Below are positions 25,663 through 33,669 of a stretch of 64,000 bases of DNA, piece by piece. The translations under genes and the position numbers were made by a program. The DNA comes from Dyadobacter luteus (GTDB lineage Bacteria > Bacteroidota > Bacteroidia > Cytophagales > Spirosomataceae): NCBI RefSeq assembly GCF_003383615.1, contig NZ_QNUL01000001.1:186001-250000 (forward strand), in the 5' to 3' direction. Below the pieces are notes generated by a model. The model did not search any database and had not been told where the DNA came from. It saw only the letters and a program-made list of their open reading frames with translations. How positions within the stretch are numbered: position 1 is the first letter of the stretch; the number at the start of each line of letters is the position of its first letter.

Positions 25663-27189
25663 ATGGCCTCAAAAACACGTATTTTCGAGAAGCGAAAACT
25701 CCTCGGTCAGATTTATACTCCATCCTTCATCGTAGAAAAAATGCTTTTGGATACAGGTTTTTACGACTTGTCCTCCGGCAAAATAAGTATTCTTGATCCA
25801 GCTTGCGGAGACGGCCGTTTTCTCGTTCCTATTGCAGAGCATTATATCAAAACAACACCTCAGGATAAGCTCAAAGAAAAGCTCGAACGTATAGAAGGCT
25901 GGGACATCGACCCTTCCGCTATTGCTCTATGCAGGGATAATTTAAACGCACTTCTAGACGGAATATCCACCCCGATCAACTGGAACCTGAAACGAAAAGA
26001 TGCCCTGCGTGGCCTGAATGGAAGGAAAAAGTACGACCTGATAGTCGGGAATCCTCCTTATGTAAGGATACAGAATGTAGCGCCTCAGCAAAGGAAATTT
26101 GTGCAGGATAACTACAGTTTCTGCAAGTCCGGCTCTACAGATATTTATGTTGCTTTTTTTCAATTAGCCCATAGCCTTCTGAAAATAAACGGATTATGTG
26201 CACTCGTTACTTCAAATTCATTTCTCACTTCGCAAACAGCACTGTCACTTCGTTCCTTTTTCAGCGATAGTAAAGTTCTGAGACAGATCACAAACTATGG
26301 TACGCAAAGGATTTTTGAAAATACCGGAACCTATGCAGCCATAACCATCTTTGGAAATACCCAAAAGGACAATTTCCTTTACGAACTGGTTGATCCTAAG
26401 GATATTTCCAGACAAAGAAATATTCAATACGGGGAAATCGAAGACGCTAATCAATGGCATTTATCAATAGATCAGGCTCAAAAAATGAGTGGCGTCAGAC
26501 TGGGGGATTTGTGCCAGATTTCAATCGGAATTTCTACCCTTGCTGATCACATTTATTTGCTAAAACCGATAGCCAAAGGTGTAAAACTTACAGAAGCAAT
26601 TACTAAAACTGGTCATTTTCTGCTGCTGGAGAATGAAATTTTAAAGCCGATTGTTAAAGGGTCCAAGCTGAAATCAAGTGACGATACTATCTCTGAAATG
26701 ATTCTATTCCCTTATCAAAAAGACGAAAAAGGCAAATACAAAATCATTCCGGAGCAAGAAATGGCAATCCGCTTCCCAAGAGCTTACAATTACCTGCTGA
26801 GCATGAAATCGGAGCTTTTAAACAGGGATAATGGTAAGATAAACAAGGTCGCATGGTACGCGTTTGGGCGGTCTCAGGGGCTTGACAGTGCCTTTGGCAG
26901 AAAGATTATCTTCTCTCCTATCAACAACTATCCTAACTTCATTTTATACGATAATCCTGACTGTACTGTCTATTCAGGCTACTTTCTGAAATTCTCAGGT
27001 GATTACGAAAAGCTGCTGCAACAGCTTAATTCTCAACGAATGGCGGATTTTGTTGCTGTTGCCGGCCGCGACTTTCAGGGTGGATATAAAGGATACAACA
27101 AAAAAGTAATTGAGAATTTTGTTGTAGAAGAACTGACAGCTTCTTATGCCATGAGCCATGATATCAACAAGCATCACATTTCAGATTAA
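25663..27189 (+). CDS. N6-adenine DNA methyltransferase with C-terminal recognition domain
   Basis: A 508-residue class-I SAM methyltransferase that methylates adenine N6 in a specific DNA site. Visible motifs are motif X (GQIYTPSFIVEKML, 15-28), motif I (ILDPACGDGRFL, 43-54), the acidic motif II in GWDIDP, and catalytic motif IV NPPY (130-133). The order X-I-IV with NPPY fits the gamma class, as in TaqI- and Eco57I-type enzymes. Residues about 270-490 form a target-recognition region. It follows the PD-(D/E)XK nuclease, so the pair looks like a type II restriction-modification system. Type IIG is less likely because the methyltransferase lacks an N-terminal nuclease. Confidence 0.88.
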   Translation: MASKTRIFEKRKLLGQIYTPSFIVEKMLLDTGFYDLSSGKISILDPACGDGRFLVPIAEHYIKTTPQDKLKEKLERIEGWDIDPSAIALCRDNLNALLDGISTPINWNLKRKDALRGLNGRKKYDLIVGNPPYVRIQNVAPQQRKFVQDNYSFCKSGSTDIYVAFFQLAHSLLKINGLCALVTSNSFLTSQTALSLRSFFSDSKVLRQITNYGTQRIFENTGTYAAITIFGNTQKDNFLYELVDPKDISRQRNIQYGEIEDANQWHLSIDQAQKMSGVRLGDLCQISIGISTLADHIYLLKPIAKGVKLTEAITKTGHFLLLENEILKPIVKGSKLKSSDDTISEMILFPYQKDEKGKYKIIPEQEMAIRFPRAYNYLLSMKSELLNRDNGKINKVAWYAFGRSQGLDSAFGRKIIFSPINNYPNFILYDNPDCTVYSGYFLKFSGDYEKLLQQLNSQRMADFVAVAGRDFQGGYKGYNKKVIENFVVEELTASYAMSHDINKHHISD

Positions 27190-27228
27190 CACACTTAAAA
27201 TCAATGCGTTATTAAATATTCATCACCA

Positions 27229-28482
27229 ATGAAAGAAACAATCAAATCCGGATTTACCGGATACCAATACTTTGTCATTGCCATTCTTGCCTTCATCCAG
27301 TTCACTGTTGTACTGGATTTTATGGTTTTGTCCCCTTTGGGAGCCATACTAATGCCAGAATTATCGATTTCTACAGCTCAGTTCGGGCTGGTAGTCTCCG
27401 CTTATGCTTTCAGCGCAGGAGCATCAGGTCTGCTCGCCGCCGGCTTTGCGGACAAGTTTGACAGAAAAAAGTTATTATTATTTTTCTATACCGGTTTTGT
27501 AATTGGCACCTTGCTTTGCGGATTAGCCCCGGATTACTATTCATTGCTGGCCGCCAGAATCGTTACCGGTATATTCGGAGGAGTGATCAGCTCTATCGGA
27601 TTCGCAATTATTACGGATGTTTTTGCTTTGGAATTCCGGGGCAGAGTAATGGGGTTCGTACAGTTAGCGTTTGGCGCGAGCCAGGTTTTGGGGATACCTG
27701 TGGGTTTATATCTTGCCGGAATTTTCAATTGGCATGCTCCATTTCTGCTGATCGTTGGACTTAGTACCATTATAGGAATAATCATATTTTTATATCTACA
27801 ACCTATCACCGCCCATCTCAAAATTCAAACTGAAGAAAGCGCATTTTCGCACCTTTGGAAAGTGGTTAGAAAAGGACCTTACCAACGGGCTTTTCTGGCA
27901 ACAACTCTATTGGCAACCGGTGGTTTTATGCTTATGCCTTTTGGAAGCGCTTTCGGTGTGCACAACCTTGGGATATCATTAGAACAACTGCCTCTCCTCT
28001 ATGCAATTACGGGAGTGTGCATGCTGTTTTTCAGCCCGATGATCGGAATTTTGAGTGATAAGATCGGAAAATATAAAATGTTCGTGATCGGTTCGGTAAT
28101 CACAGCCATCATGACTTACATATATTGTAATCTGGGTGTCACTCCCCTATGGATCATCCTCGTGTTGAATGTATTTCTGTTTGTCGGAATTACGGGTCGT
28201 ATGATCTCCGCATCATCCCTGATGACAGCTGTTCCCGAAGCTTCCGACCGTGGGGCCTTCATGGGTATCAACTCTTCGGTGCAACAAATATCCGGGGGTA
28301 TCGCTTCACTGATAGCCGGGTTGATCGTACACGAAACAGCAACCGGATATATTGAAAATTATCCTCTGCTCGGAAACGTAGTGATTGTGGCGGTTGCCAT
28401 TGCAGTACTACTGATGTATCAGATACATTTATACGTGAGCAGCAAATTAGCAAGAGACGTTAGCTCAGGAAATCCAGGCTGA
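27229..28482 (+). CDS. MFS transporter, DHA1/AraJ-like
   Basis: A 417-residue major facilitator with 12 predicted TM helices. It starts with FVIAILAFIQFTVVLDFMVLSPLG (TM1 with the Asp common in drug:H+ antiporters). The loop 2-3 signature reads FADKFDRKKLLLFFY, followed by AARIVTGIFGG and GVIS. Members export drugs, sugars or small metabolites, and the substrate here is unknown. It lies 39 bases after the methyltransferase gene on the same strand and ends in a modest terminator. Confidence 0.86.
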   Translation: MKETIKSGFTGYQYFVIAILAFIQFTVVLDFMVLSPLGAILMPELSISTAQFGLVVSAYAFSAGASGLLAAGFADKFDRKKLLLFFYTGFVIGTLLCGLAPDYYSLLAARIVTGIFGGVISSIGFAIITDVFALEFRGRVMGFVQLAFGASQVLGIPVGLYLAGIFNWHAPFLLIVGLSTIIGIIIFLYLQPITAHLKIQTEESAFSHLWKVVRKGPYQRAFLATTLLATGGFMLMPFGSAFGVHNLGISLEQLPLLYAITGVCMLFFSPMIGILSDKIGKYKMFVIGSVITAIMTYIYCNLGVTPLWIILVLNVFLFVGITGRMISASSLMTAVPEASDRGAFMGINSSVQQISGGIASLIAGLIVHETATGYIENYPLLGNVVIVAVAIAVLLMYQIHLYVSSKLARDVSSGNPG

Positions 28483-28517
28483 ACAGTTTTCCGGTTTTCT
28501 ATAGCAAATTGAATGAA

Positions 28518-28544
28518 GGACTTTCCACACGGGAAGTCCGTTTT
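28518..28544 (+). terminator. Terminator after the MFS gene
   Basis: A 9-bp stem with one G-U pair (28518-28526 with 28531-28539, loop acac) is followed by gtttt. The tail is weak but the position, 36 bases past the stop, is right. Confidence 0.55.
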
Positions 28545-28626
28545 GTTGGTAGCCTCACCAGAAGTAACGATCAGAAAAATAATTTAAAGATAACGATCGC
28601 ATAACATATACTCATTATGAGCTACT

Positions 28627-28640
28627 TGTAAAATTTTACA
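28627..28640. repeat. Perfect 14-bp palindrome upstream of parA
   Basis: TGTAAAATTTTACA reads the same on both strands. It lies about 185 bases before the parA start, at the left edge of the box-rich leader, and could bind a dimeric regulator. Confidence 0.5.
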
Positions 28641-28665
28641 ATATTTATCTTTTTATATTTAGAAT

Positions 28666-28811
28666 ACTTTTTAAAAGTTTACTACATTTACACCAGTAAT
28701 AAACTTTTAACACTTTTTATTTAAATAGATAAGTCATAAATATATTTTATGTTTATTTACATATCAATCTTTAAATAAACATTTAACTTTTTATACTTAT
28801 AATACTTTTTA
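28666..28811 (+). promoter_or_regulatory. Four ACTTTTTA boxes upstream of parA, possible parS/operator
   Basis: Identical octamers ACTTTTTA occur at 28666-28673, 28712-28719, 28786-28793 and 28804-28811, the last ending one base before the parA ATG. An inverted aaaagttta/taaactttt pair lies between the first two. Ribbon-helix-helix partition proteins typically bind clustered short boxes near their own operon, so this may be a centromere and operator. The AT-rich background lowers the confidence. Confidence 0.5.
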
Positions 28812-28812
28812 A

Positions 28813-29577
28813 ATGAAAATCATAAGTATTGTCAACAACAAAGGAGGAGTTGGAAAGACCACTTCTGCGCAAAGCATCGCCGCCGGACTTAGCAAATTTG
28901 CCAATGCCCGTGTACTCGTAATTGATCTGGATGCACAGGCAAGCTTAACAAAAAGCTTCGGTATCACACATGCGGGGCTGAAGAAAGACAGTGGCTCCTT
29001 TATTACTGGCGAATACGAATTTGACGAAATCGTCAAGAAGGTGGGTGACATAGATATCCTTCCGGGATCAGCTGAAATGATACATAGAGAAGACACGATT
29101 AAGTCGGCTCCTATCTTTCCTTTCAACCTGCGGATCGCGTTAGAAAAAGTGAAAGACAGATATGATTTCGTAATCATAGATTGCCCTCCGGCACTTTATG
29201 GAAATACGCGTCTGGCACTGGTTTCCTGTCACCAATATTATGTACCTCTTCAGGCTGAATTTTTAAGCTATGAAGGTTTGAGAAACTTTCTTGTTTACTC
29301 GGCAGAAATCAAAAAAATAAGTCCGAGCACGAACCTTGGCGGAGTTTTTGCAACACGGTATAATCCTAAAATCAGAAAGAAAATAAGTCACGAATTAATT
29401 AGTGCCACAAGAGAACAACTGGGAGAATCGTTTATGAATTCTTTCATCCGGGACAACATCTCCCTATCGGAAGCACAAGCGAGCGGACAGACTATTTTTG
29501 AATATGCACCGAATAGTAACGGGGCAGAAGATTACTACAAACTGACCAAAGAAATTTTGGAACGAATAACTAACTAA
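28813..29577 (+). CDS. parA: ParA-family partition ATPase
   Basis: A 254-residue type Ia-like ParA without an N-terminal helix-turn-helix. The deviant Walker A motif is NKGGVGKTTS (K10 to T16), with VLVIDLDAQASLTKSFG as the A' strand and DFVIIDCPPALYGN as Walker B. ParA ATPases position plasmids, chromosomes or large protein complexes by forming gradients on the nucleoid. The following gene encodes a small ribbon-helix-helix-like protein, so this is a two-gene partition cassette. It is not accompanied by a ParB/Noc-type gene, a replication gene or an integrase in the window. It may be a remnant of an integrated plasmid or a cargo-positioning system. Confidence 0.92.
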   Translation: MKIISIVNNKGGVGKTTSAQSIAAGLSKFANARVLVIDLDAQASLTKSFGITHAGLKKDSGSFITGEYEFDEIVKKVGDIDILPGSAEMIHREDTIKSAPIFPFNLRIALEKVKDRYDFVIIDCPPALYGNTRLALVSCHQYYVPLQAEFLSYEGLRNFLVYSAEIKKISPSTNLGGVFATRYNPKIRKKISHELISATREQLGESFMNSFIRDNISLSEAQASGQTIFEYAPNSNGAEDYYKLTKEILERITN

Positions 29578-29582
29578 AAGAT

Positions 29583-29885
29583 ATGGCTAAGGAAAGGAAA
29601 TTTGATTTTGCACCACTTCCACTTGTAGCAGATGTGCAGGAGGATATGGAACTGGATATACCATCACAGGTGGTAGATACTGCTCCTACCAAAGTTACAT
29701 TTGACTGTGACTATATCCTGATGGAAAACATGAAGGATTATGGTTACTGGGAAGGTCTTACTCAGAAGGACATTATTCTGGAATCTTTGAAACTGTATTT
29801 TCAGAACAAAGAGATTCGTCCGCGTCCCGATAAGATCCGGAACAAAACCAAAGTGGGCCGCAAGCCAAAAAACGCAAATGACTGA
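29583..29885 (+). CDS. Small ribbon-helix-helix-like partner of ParA
   Basis: A 100-residue protein starting 5 bases after the parA stop. Residues about 35-78 fit a strand-helix-helix pattern (TKVTFDCDYILMENMKDYG, then LTQKDIILESLKLYFQNK), as in CopG/ParG-type DNA-binding dimers. The C-terminal tail is basic (PDKIRNKTKVGRKPK) and the N-terminal 30 residues are acidic. In ParA-RHH systems the small partner binds the centromere and stimulates the ATPase. The family assignment is by pattern only. Confidence 0.72.
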   Translation: MAKERKFDFAPLPLVADVQEDMELDIPSQVVDTAPTKVTFDCDYILMENMKDYGYWEGLTQKDIILESLKLYFQNKEIRPRPDKIRNKTKVGRKPKNAND

Positions 29886-29926
29886 CCCTGCCAAGCACTA
29901 GTCGCACACTGAACAAAAATTCAGAA

Positions 29927-29979
29927 CCCGTTCGAAAAGGAAGCCAATTTATATATCCATTTTCGAACGGGAGTTTTTT
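29927..29979 (+). terminator. Terminator of the parA cassette
   Basis: A perfect 12-bp inverted repeat (29927-29938 with 29960-29971, loop of 21) is followed by a six-T run, 40 bases past the stop. It is also located between convergent genes. Confidence 0.85.
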
Positions 29980-29981
29980 AA

Positions 29982-30440
29982 TTATGAAAGACTGAGCTCC
30001 ATCTTGATGTCAGATCTTTTATAGACTGTATCGAGAGCAACCTCCTGGAAACCGAGCTTTGTATAAATGTGAATAGCATTGGCAAGAACGCGGTTGGAGT
30101 AAAGTATCACTTTGGTGGCCCCCATTTCTTTTGCCTTCAACAAAGCTCCGGCGCAGAGCTGATTGCCTATTCCCTTCCCTCTCGATTCGGAATCAACACC
30201 CATTTTTGTGAGTTCGTAAATTCCGGGTTCGACGTATTTCAGAGCAACAGCCCCTAAAATGTCTTTTTCTGATTTAGCAAAAAGGATCACTCCTCCGTGA
30301 TCAAGAATTGCCTCCTGCGGATTTTCCAAAACATACTTATCAATGGGCTCGATTGTAAAATAAGTTTCCAGCCAGGCTTTGTTGATTTTTTCAAAGTAGA
30401 TAGCGTACTCCGGTTGGTAATCCAGTATTTCGATTTTCAT
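29982..30440 (-). CDS. GNAT family N-acetyltransferase
   Basis: A 152-residue acetyltransferase of the GNAT fold. The acetyl-CoA pyrophosphate loop is SRGKGIGNQLCAGAL, preceded by the strand YELTKMGVD and followed by KVILYSNRVLANAIHIYTKLGF. The open frame runs 41 codons further upstream, but that part is translated from a GC-rich repeat and has no GNAT character. I therefore choose MKIEILDYQPEY as the start. The acceptor is unknown. Confidence 0.87.
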   Translation of the reverse strand: MKIEILDYQPEYAIYFEKINKAWLETYFTIEPIDKYVLENPQEAILDHGGVILFAKSEKDILGAVALKYVEPGIYELTKMGVDSESRGKGIGNQLCAGALLKAKEMGATKVILYSNRVLANAIHIYTKLGFQEVALDTVYKRSDIKMELSLS

Positions 30441-30460
30441 ATTTTGTGATATTGTTATAA

Positions 30461-30562
30461 GCGACTTTGCGTGAGGGATAGTACCGGAAAGCCCGGAGCA
30501 CGCTTTTTTGCGTGCGAGGACTTGCAGGGGATAGCCCGACCCCTTTTCGGGGGCACGCCCCA
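30461..30562. repeat. GC-rich REP-like palindromic element
   Basis: Between the GNAT and DinB genes lies a compact element built of short hairpins: gcacgc-tttttt-gcgtgc at 30498-30515, cccc-tttt-c-gggg at 30540-30552, and ggggg-cacg-cccc at 30549-30561. The word gggatag occurs twice (30475 and 30529 areas). The composition differs sharply from the AT-rich flanks. It resembles intergenic repeats I recall from other Bacteroidota genomes, but only one copy is in this window. Confidence 0.6.
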
Positions 30563-30571
30563 ATTTCTCTT

Positions 30572-31033
30572 TTATTCTGACTGGCTAACAAAACGCCGGT
30601 GGTAGTTAATCTGTCCTAAATGATAACCCAGGTGATTGAGCAGATGTAAGAGAATCATTTTTACGGTTTGTTCGGGAAACAGAGACAGAACATGATGCGG
30701 ATACTCGTTTCGCAAATCCTGCTCCGACAAGCCATTCAGGGTAGCGTTGATGATCGAATCCAAAAGCTGCAATTCGGAAATGAGGCGATCTTTTGCAAAT
30801 AGCCGTTTCGTAAATTCCGCATCACGATCTCTGACATACGGGTTTTTACCTAAAGTGAGGCCAATGTAGGTTCTGAGATTTCCGATAAGATGCTGAACGA
30901 GATTACCGCCGGAATTAATCGTTCCCGGTAAAACGATCCACATGTCGTCCTCCGCGCCGTAGGCTTTTACCTCATTTACTAGTTTGTTCAGCTCTCTACT
31001 GTAGAGAGTAGCGAATTCCTGATTGGTTATCAT
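30572..31033 (-). CDS. DinB-like four-helix-bundle protein
   Basis: A 153-residue protein of the DinB/YfiT type, a four-helix bundle that usually carries one metal through three His residues. Candidate ligands are H48 in GNLVQHLIGN and the pair in LLHLLNHLGYHLGQINYHRR. Such proteins include thiol-dependent (bacillithiol or mycothiol) transferases and many of unknown function. It is 18 bases from the EamA gene on the same strand, so it may be cotranscribed. Confidence 0.82.
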   Translation of the reverse strand: MITNQEFATLYSRELNKLVNEVKAYGAEDDMWIVLPGTINSGGNLVQHLIGNLRTYIGLTLGKNPYVRDRDAEFTKRLFAKDRLISELQLLDSIINATLNGLSEQDLRNEYPHHVLSLFPEQTVKMILLHLLNHLGYHLGQINYHRRFVSQSE

Positions 31034-31051
31034 ACTGTATTTTGAAATATT

Positions 31052-31948
31052 TTATTTCCGCTGCAATTTATATCCGGAACTGACAAGATACACGCCCGTC
31101 ATGGTTACAACAAAAGCCAGAACTGTGAACCAGGTTATTTTTTCTCCCAGGATAAGGAAGCCCAGCAGAATTGCCACGAGCGGATTCACATATGCATAGA
31201 TGGAAACGAGCCCCGCGGGAAGTTTTGACATTGCATATAAATAGGATGCAAAAGCCAGAATAGATCCGAAAAAAATAAGGTAAATTAAGGCCGCAACGGA
31301 GGTGGTATTCATCGAAGGCAGCGCACTCCAGTCCTCATTGAGCGCGCTAAGTGTAAACAGACCGCACCCTCCGACAAACATTTGCACTCCCGCGTTGAAA
31401 AAAGAATCTGATTTGGCCCGGTACTTCCTTGTATATAATCCTCCAAAACACCACGACACAACAGATACGAGCACTACAATAATACCGGTCAAAGTTTCGG
31501 GTTTATTGACCAGATCAAGATTATCTCCGAAAATGAGTGTTACGCCGCCGAGACCGAAAAGTATACCGCCGAGAATTTGCCAGTTGATTTTCTCGTCTCT
31601 TTCCGCAACCAGGTTCATCATGATGGTGAGAACCGGAATGAGCGAACAAAGCAAAGCAGCTAGTCCGCTGGGAATAAACTGAACCGACCAACCCACGATG
31701 CCTGTACCGAAAGTGATCATACAAAGTCCCGGGATAATCTGCAGCCGGGCATCCGCCCATGTCCAGTTTTTTCCGGCTCCGCGCAGGAACAGAAAACCCA
31801 GGAGTATAGAACCTGCCAGCACATTACGAATCCCCATGAAGATAAGCGCCGGAAAACCAGCTACGCCAATACGGGCGGCCAGGTAAGTAGTACCCCAGAA
31901 AAAACAAACCAAACCCAGCGCGATATACCCCTTTGTTGTATTACTCAT
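31052..31948 (-). CDS. EamA-family (DMT) transporter
   Basis: A drug/metabolite exporter with ten TM helices arranged as two EamA repeats, about 298 residues. Recognisable elements are LVCFFWGTTYLAARIGVAG near the start, LLCSLIPVLTIMMNLV at the end of repeat 1, and YAYVNPLVAILLGFLILGEKI near the end of repeat 2. Two possible ATGs lie six bases apart (31954 and 31948). I choose the inner one because a TAnnTTTG element would otherwise leave almost no leader. It is divergent from a MocR regulator that probably controls it. The substrate may be a pyridoxal-related or amino acid compound, by inference only. Confidence 0.86.
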   Translation of the reverse strand: MSNTTKGYIALGLVCFFWGTTYLAARIGVAGFPALIFMGIRNVLAGSILLGFLFLRGAGKNWTWADARLQIIPGLCMITFGTGIVGWSVQFIPSGLAALLCSLIPVLTIMMNLVAERDEKINWQILGGILFGLGGVTLIFGDNLDLVNKPETLTGIIVVLVSVVSWCFGGLYTRKYRAKSDSFFNAGVQMFVGGCGLFTLSALNEDWSALPSMNTTSVAALIYLIFFGSILAFASYLYAMSKLPAGLVSIYAYVNPLVAILLGFLILGEKITWFTVLAFVVTMTGVYLVSSGYKLQRK

Positions 31949-31971
31949 TACCAATGCATTTAATTGTGCAG

Positions 31972-31979
31972 CAAAACTA
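31972..31979 (-). promoter_or_regulatory. Putative -7 element of the EamA gene
   Basis: On the minus strand this reads TAGTTTTG, an exact TAnnTTTG match, with a TTTG about 16 bases further upstream. It gives a leader of about 18 bases to the ATG at 31948. Confidence 0.5.
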
Positions 31980-31998
31980 TTAGCTTTGAAAAAAACAA

Positions 31999-32035
31999 AA
32001 CAGATTCAGTTTTTGATATTTTGAGCATAACAGAT
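31999..32035. promoter_or_regulatory. Direct repeat in the MocR/EamA intergenic region
   Basis: AACAGAT occurs at 31999-32005 and 32029-32035, exactly 30 bases (about three helical turns) apart, between the divergent EamA and MocR starts. MocR regulators of the PdxR/GabR type bind direct repeats, so this is a candidate operator. Confidence 0.45.
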
Positions 32036-32045
32036 CAAATTTCAT

Positions 32046-33509
32046 ATGGAGAAGGGCAACGTTACTGAGGATTTTCTGTACAATCGGATTGCGGAACGTT
32101 TCATAGGACAGATAGAAACCAATATTCTTAAATCCGGCGATAAGTTACTGTCCGTTCGCGCATTGAGCCGCGAACAGGGTGTGAGCATAAGTACTGCCTA
32201 CAAGGCATACGCCGAATTGGAAAACAGAGGATTTATTGAAGCGCGTGCCAAGTCGGGTTACGTTGTGAGACACATTTACAAGAAAAATGAGAAACAAAAA
32301 CTTACAAACATAGCTCCTCTGCAAAATGAAACTACCAATGTGGATGAGCTGATCAGGCGGGTCTACGAGACTCTGACGCAGGAAAGTTTGGTAAGGTTAT
32401 CGCTCGCATCCCCTTCTTCCAAACTTATTCCGGAAGCGAAACTAAACAAGGCCATGGCGGAGGCACTACGCAAAAGCCCGACCAGTTGCACACAGTACGA
32501 GAATATTCAGGGAAATGCGAATCTACGCAAACAAATCGCCAAACACGCTTTCAACTGGAATGGACAGATTACCGAACATGACATTGTTACGACGCAGGGA
32601 TGTATGGAGGCATTGGTATTCTGCCTGAAAGCAGTAACAGAACCGGGAGATACTGTGGCCATTGAAAGTCCTACCTACTTTGGGATTTTTAATGTAATGA
32701 AAAGTCTGGGTTTGAATGTTTTGGAAATCCCTGTTGATCCGGAAACGGGTGTGGATATTGAGTACCTTGAAAATGCGATGAAAAATGTGAAGGTGAAAGC
32801 ATGCCTGTTTGTGCCTAATTTTTGTAATCCTGTGGGCGCGCTCATGCCTGATGAAAGAAAAAAACAGCTGGTAGATTTATTGACTGTCAACAATATACCA
32901 TTGATTGAAGATGATATTTACGGAGAAATGTATTTCGGCAAGAGCAGGCCGCGAACCTGCAAAAGCTTTGACCGGGAAGGTATTGTGATGTTATGTTCGT
33001 CTGTAAGTAAAACGCTCGCTCCAGGTTACCGCGTAGGCTGGTGTATTCCGGGAAAACACCTCGACAAAATTATCAGTCTGAAATTGATGCATACAGTTTC
33101 CGCCGCTACTCCTACCCAATCCGCAATTGCACTGTTTTTTGAAACAGGCCGGTACGACCTGCATCTTCGGAATTTGAGAAAAACGTTGCATTTACAGTAT
33201 CTGCAATATACTCAGCTCATTACAGATCACTTTCCGGCTGGAATCCGGATCAGCCGACCTGGAGGTGGTTATGTATTATGGATAGAGCTTGATAATAGAA
33301 TTGACTCGTTCCGGTTGTTCAGCCAGGCACTGGTAGAAAACGTCAGTATAGCACCCGGACAAATATTCACGACCGACGGGCGATACAGTAACTTTATAAG
33401 AATAAGTATAGGTGAACCCATTACCGAAGAAATTGAATCGAAAATAAAAATATTAGGACAACTGATACAGGATTACAACAAACAACCGGCTGCAAATGAG
33501 GCAGATTGA
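32046..33509 (+). CDS. MocR-type GntR regulator with aminotransferase domain
   Basis: A 487-residue protein with an N-terminal winged helix-turn-helix of the GntR type (about 10-78, ISTAYKAYAELENRGFIEA) fused to a fold-type-I aminotransferase-like domain. The PLP-binding residues include Y211 in SPTYFGIF, N261 in PNFCNPVG, D289/Y292 in EDDIYGEMYF, and the Schiff-base lysine in SSVSKTLAPGYRVG (K322). Such regulators sense PLP or amino-compound ligands and control neighbouring transport or metabolic genes. It is divergent from an EamA exporter across 97 bases containing a direct repeat. Confidence 0.93.
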   Translation: MEKGNVTEDFLYNRIAERFIGQIETNILKSGDKLLSVRALSREQGVSISTAYKAYAELENRGFIEARAKSGYVVRHIYKKNEKQKLTNIAPLQNETTNVDELIRRVYETLTQESLVRLSLASPSSKLIPEAKLNKAMAEALRKSPTSCTQYENIQGNANLRKQIAKHAFNWNGQITEHDIVTTQGCMEALVFCLKAVTEPGDTVAIESPTYFGIFNVMKSLGLNVLEIPVDPETGVDIEYLENAMKNVKVKACLFVPNFCNPVGALMPDERKKQLVDLLTVNNIPLIEDDIYGEMYFGKSRPRTCKSFDREGIVMLCSSVSKTLAPGYRVGWCIPGKHLDKIISLKLMHTVSAATPTQSAIALFFETGRYDLHLRNLRKTLHLQYLQYTQLITDHFPAGIRISRPGGGYVLWIELDNRIDSFRLFSQALVENVSIAPGQIFTTDGRYSNFIRISIGEPITEEIESKIKILGQLIQDYNKQPAANEAD

Positions 33510-33598
33510 TATCCTGCTGCAACGGTGCTACAAATCGCAACAAGAATGCAACTATCTGATTTTCAATACATGACACCCTGTTGCACTACATATTTAGA

Positions 33599-33606
33599 TA
33601 CATTTG
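33599..33606 (+). promoter_or_regulatory. Putative -7 element of the zinc ATPase operon
   Basis: TACATTTG matches TAnnTTTG exactly, with TTG at 33581-33583, a spacer of 15 bases that is shorter than usual. The leader would be about 55 bases. Confidence 0.45.
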
Positions 33607-33669
33607 CCAACAAGTCATTTTTAATACTCAGGCATCAGCAAAAAAGTAAATCCTTTAACACCAACTCCT

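Larger units (their letters stand above)
28483..28812. other. AT-rich leader of the parA cassette
   Basis: A terminator is followed by about 230 bases of very high AT content with a perfect palindrome at 28627-28640 and four ACTTTTTA boxes (listed separately). No reading frame is convincing. Confidence 0.65.

Noticed and set aside
24433..29979. Clear integrative mobile element
   Set aside because: Restriction genes and a ParA cassette hint at acquired DNA, but no integrase, transposase, att sites or tRNA target was found.
30441..30563. N-terminal extension of the GNAT gene
   Set aside because: It is translated from the GC-rich palindromic element and lacks GNAT features.
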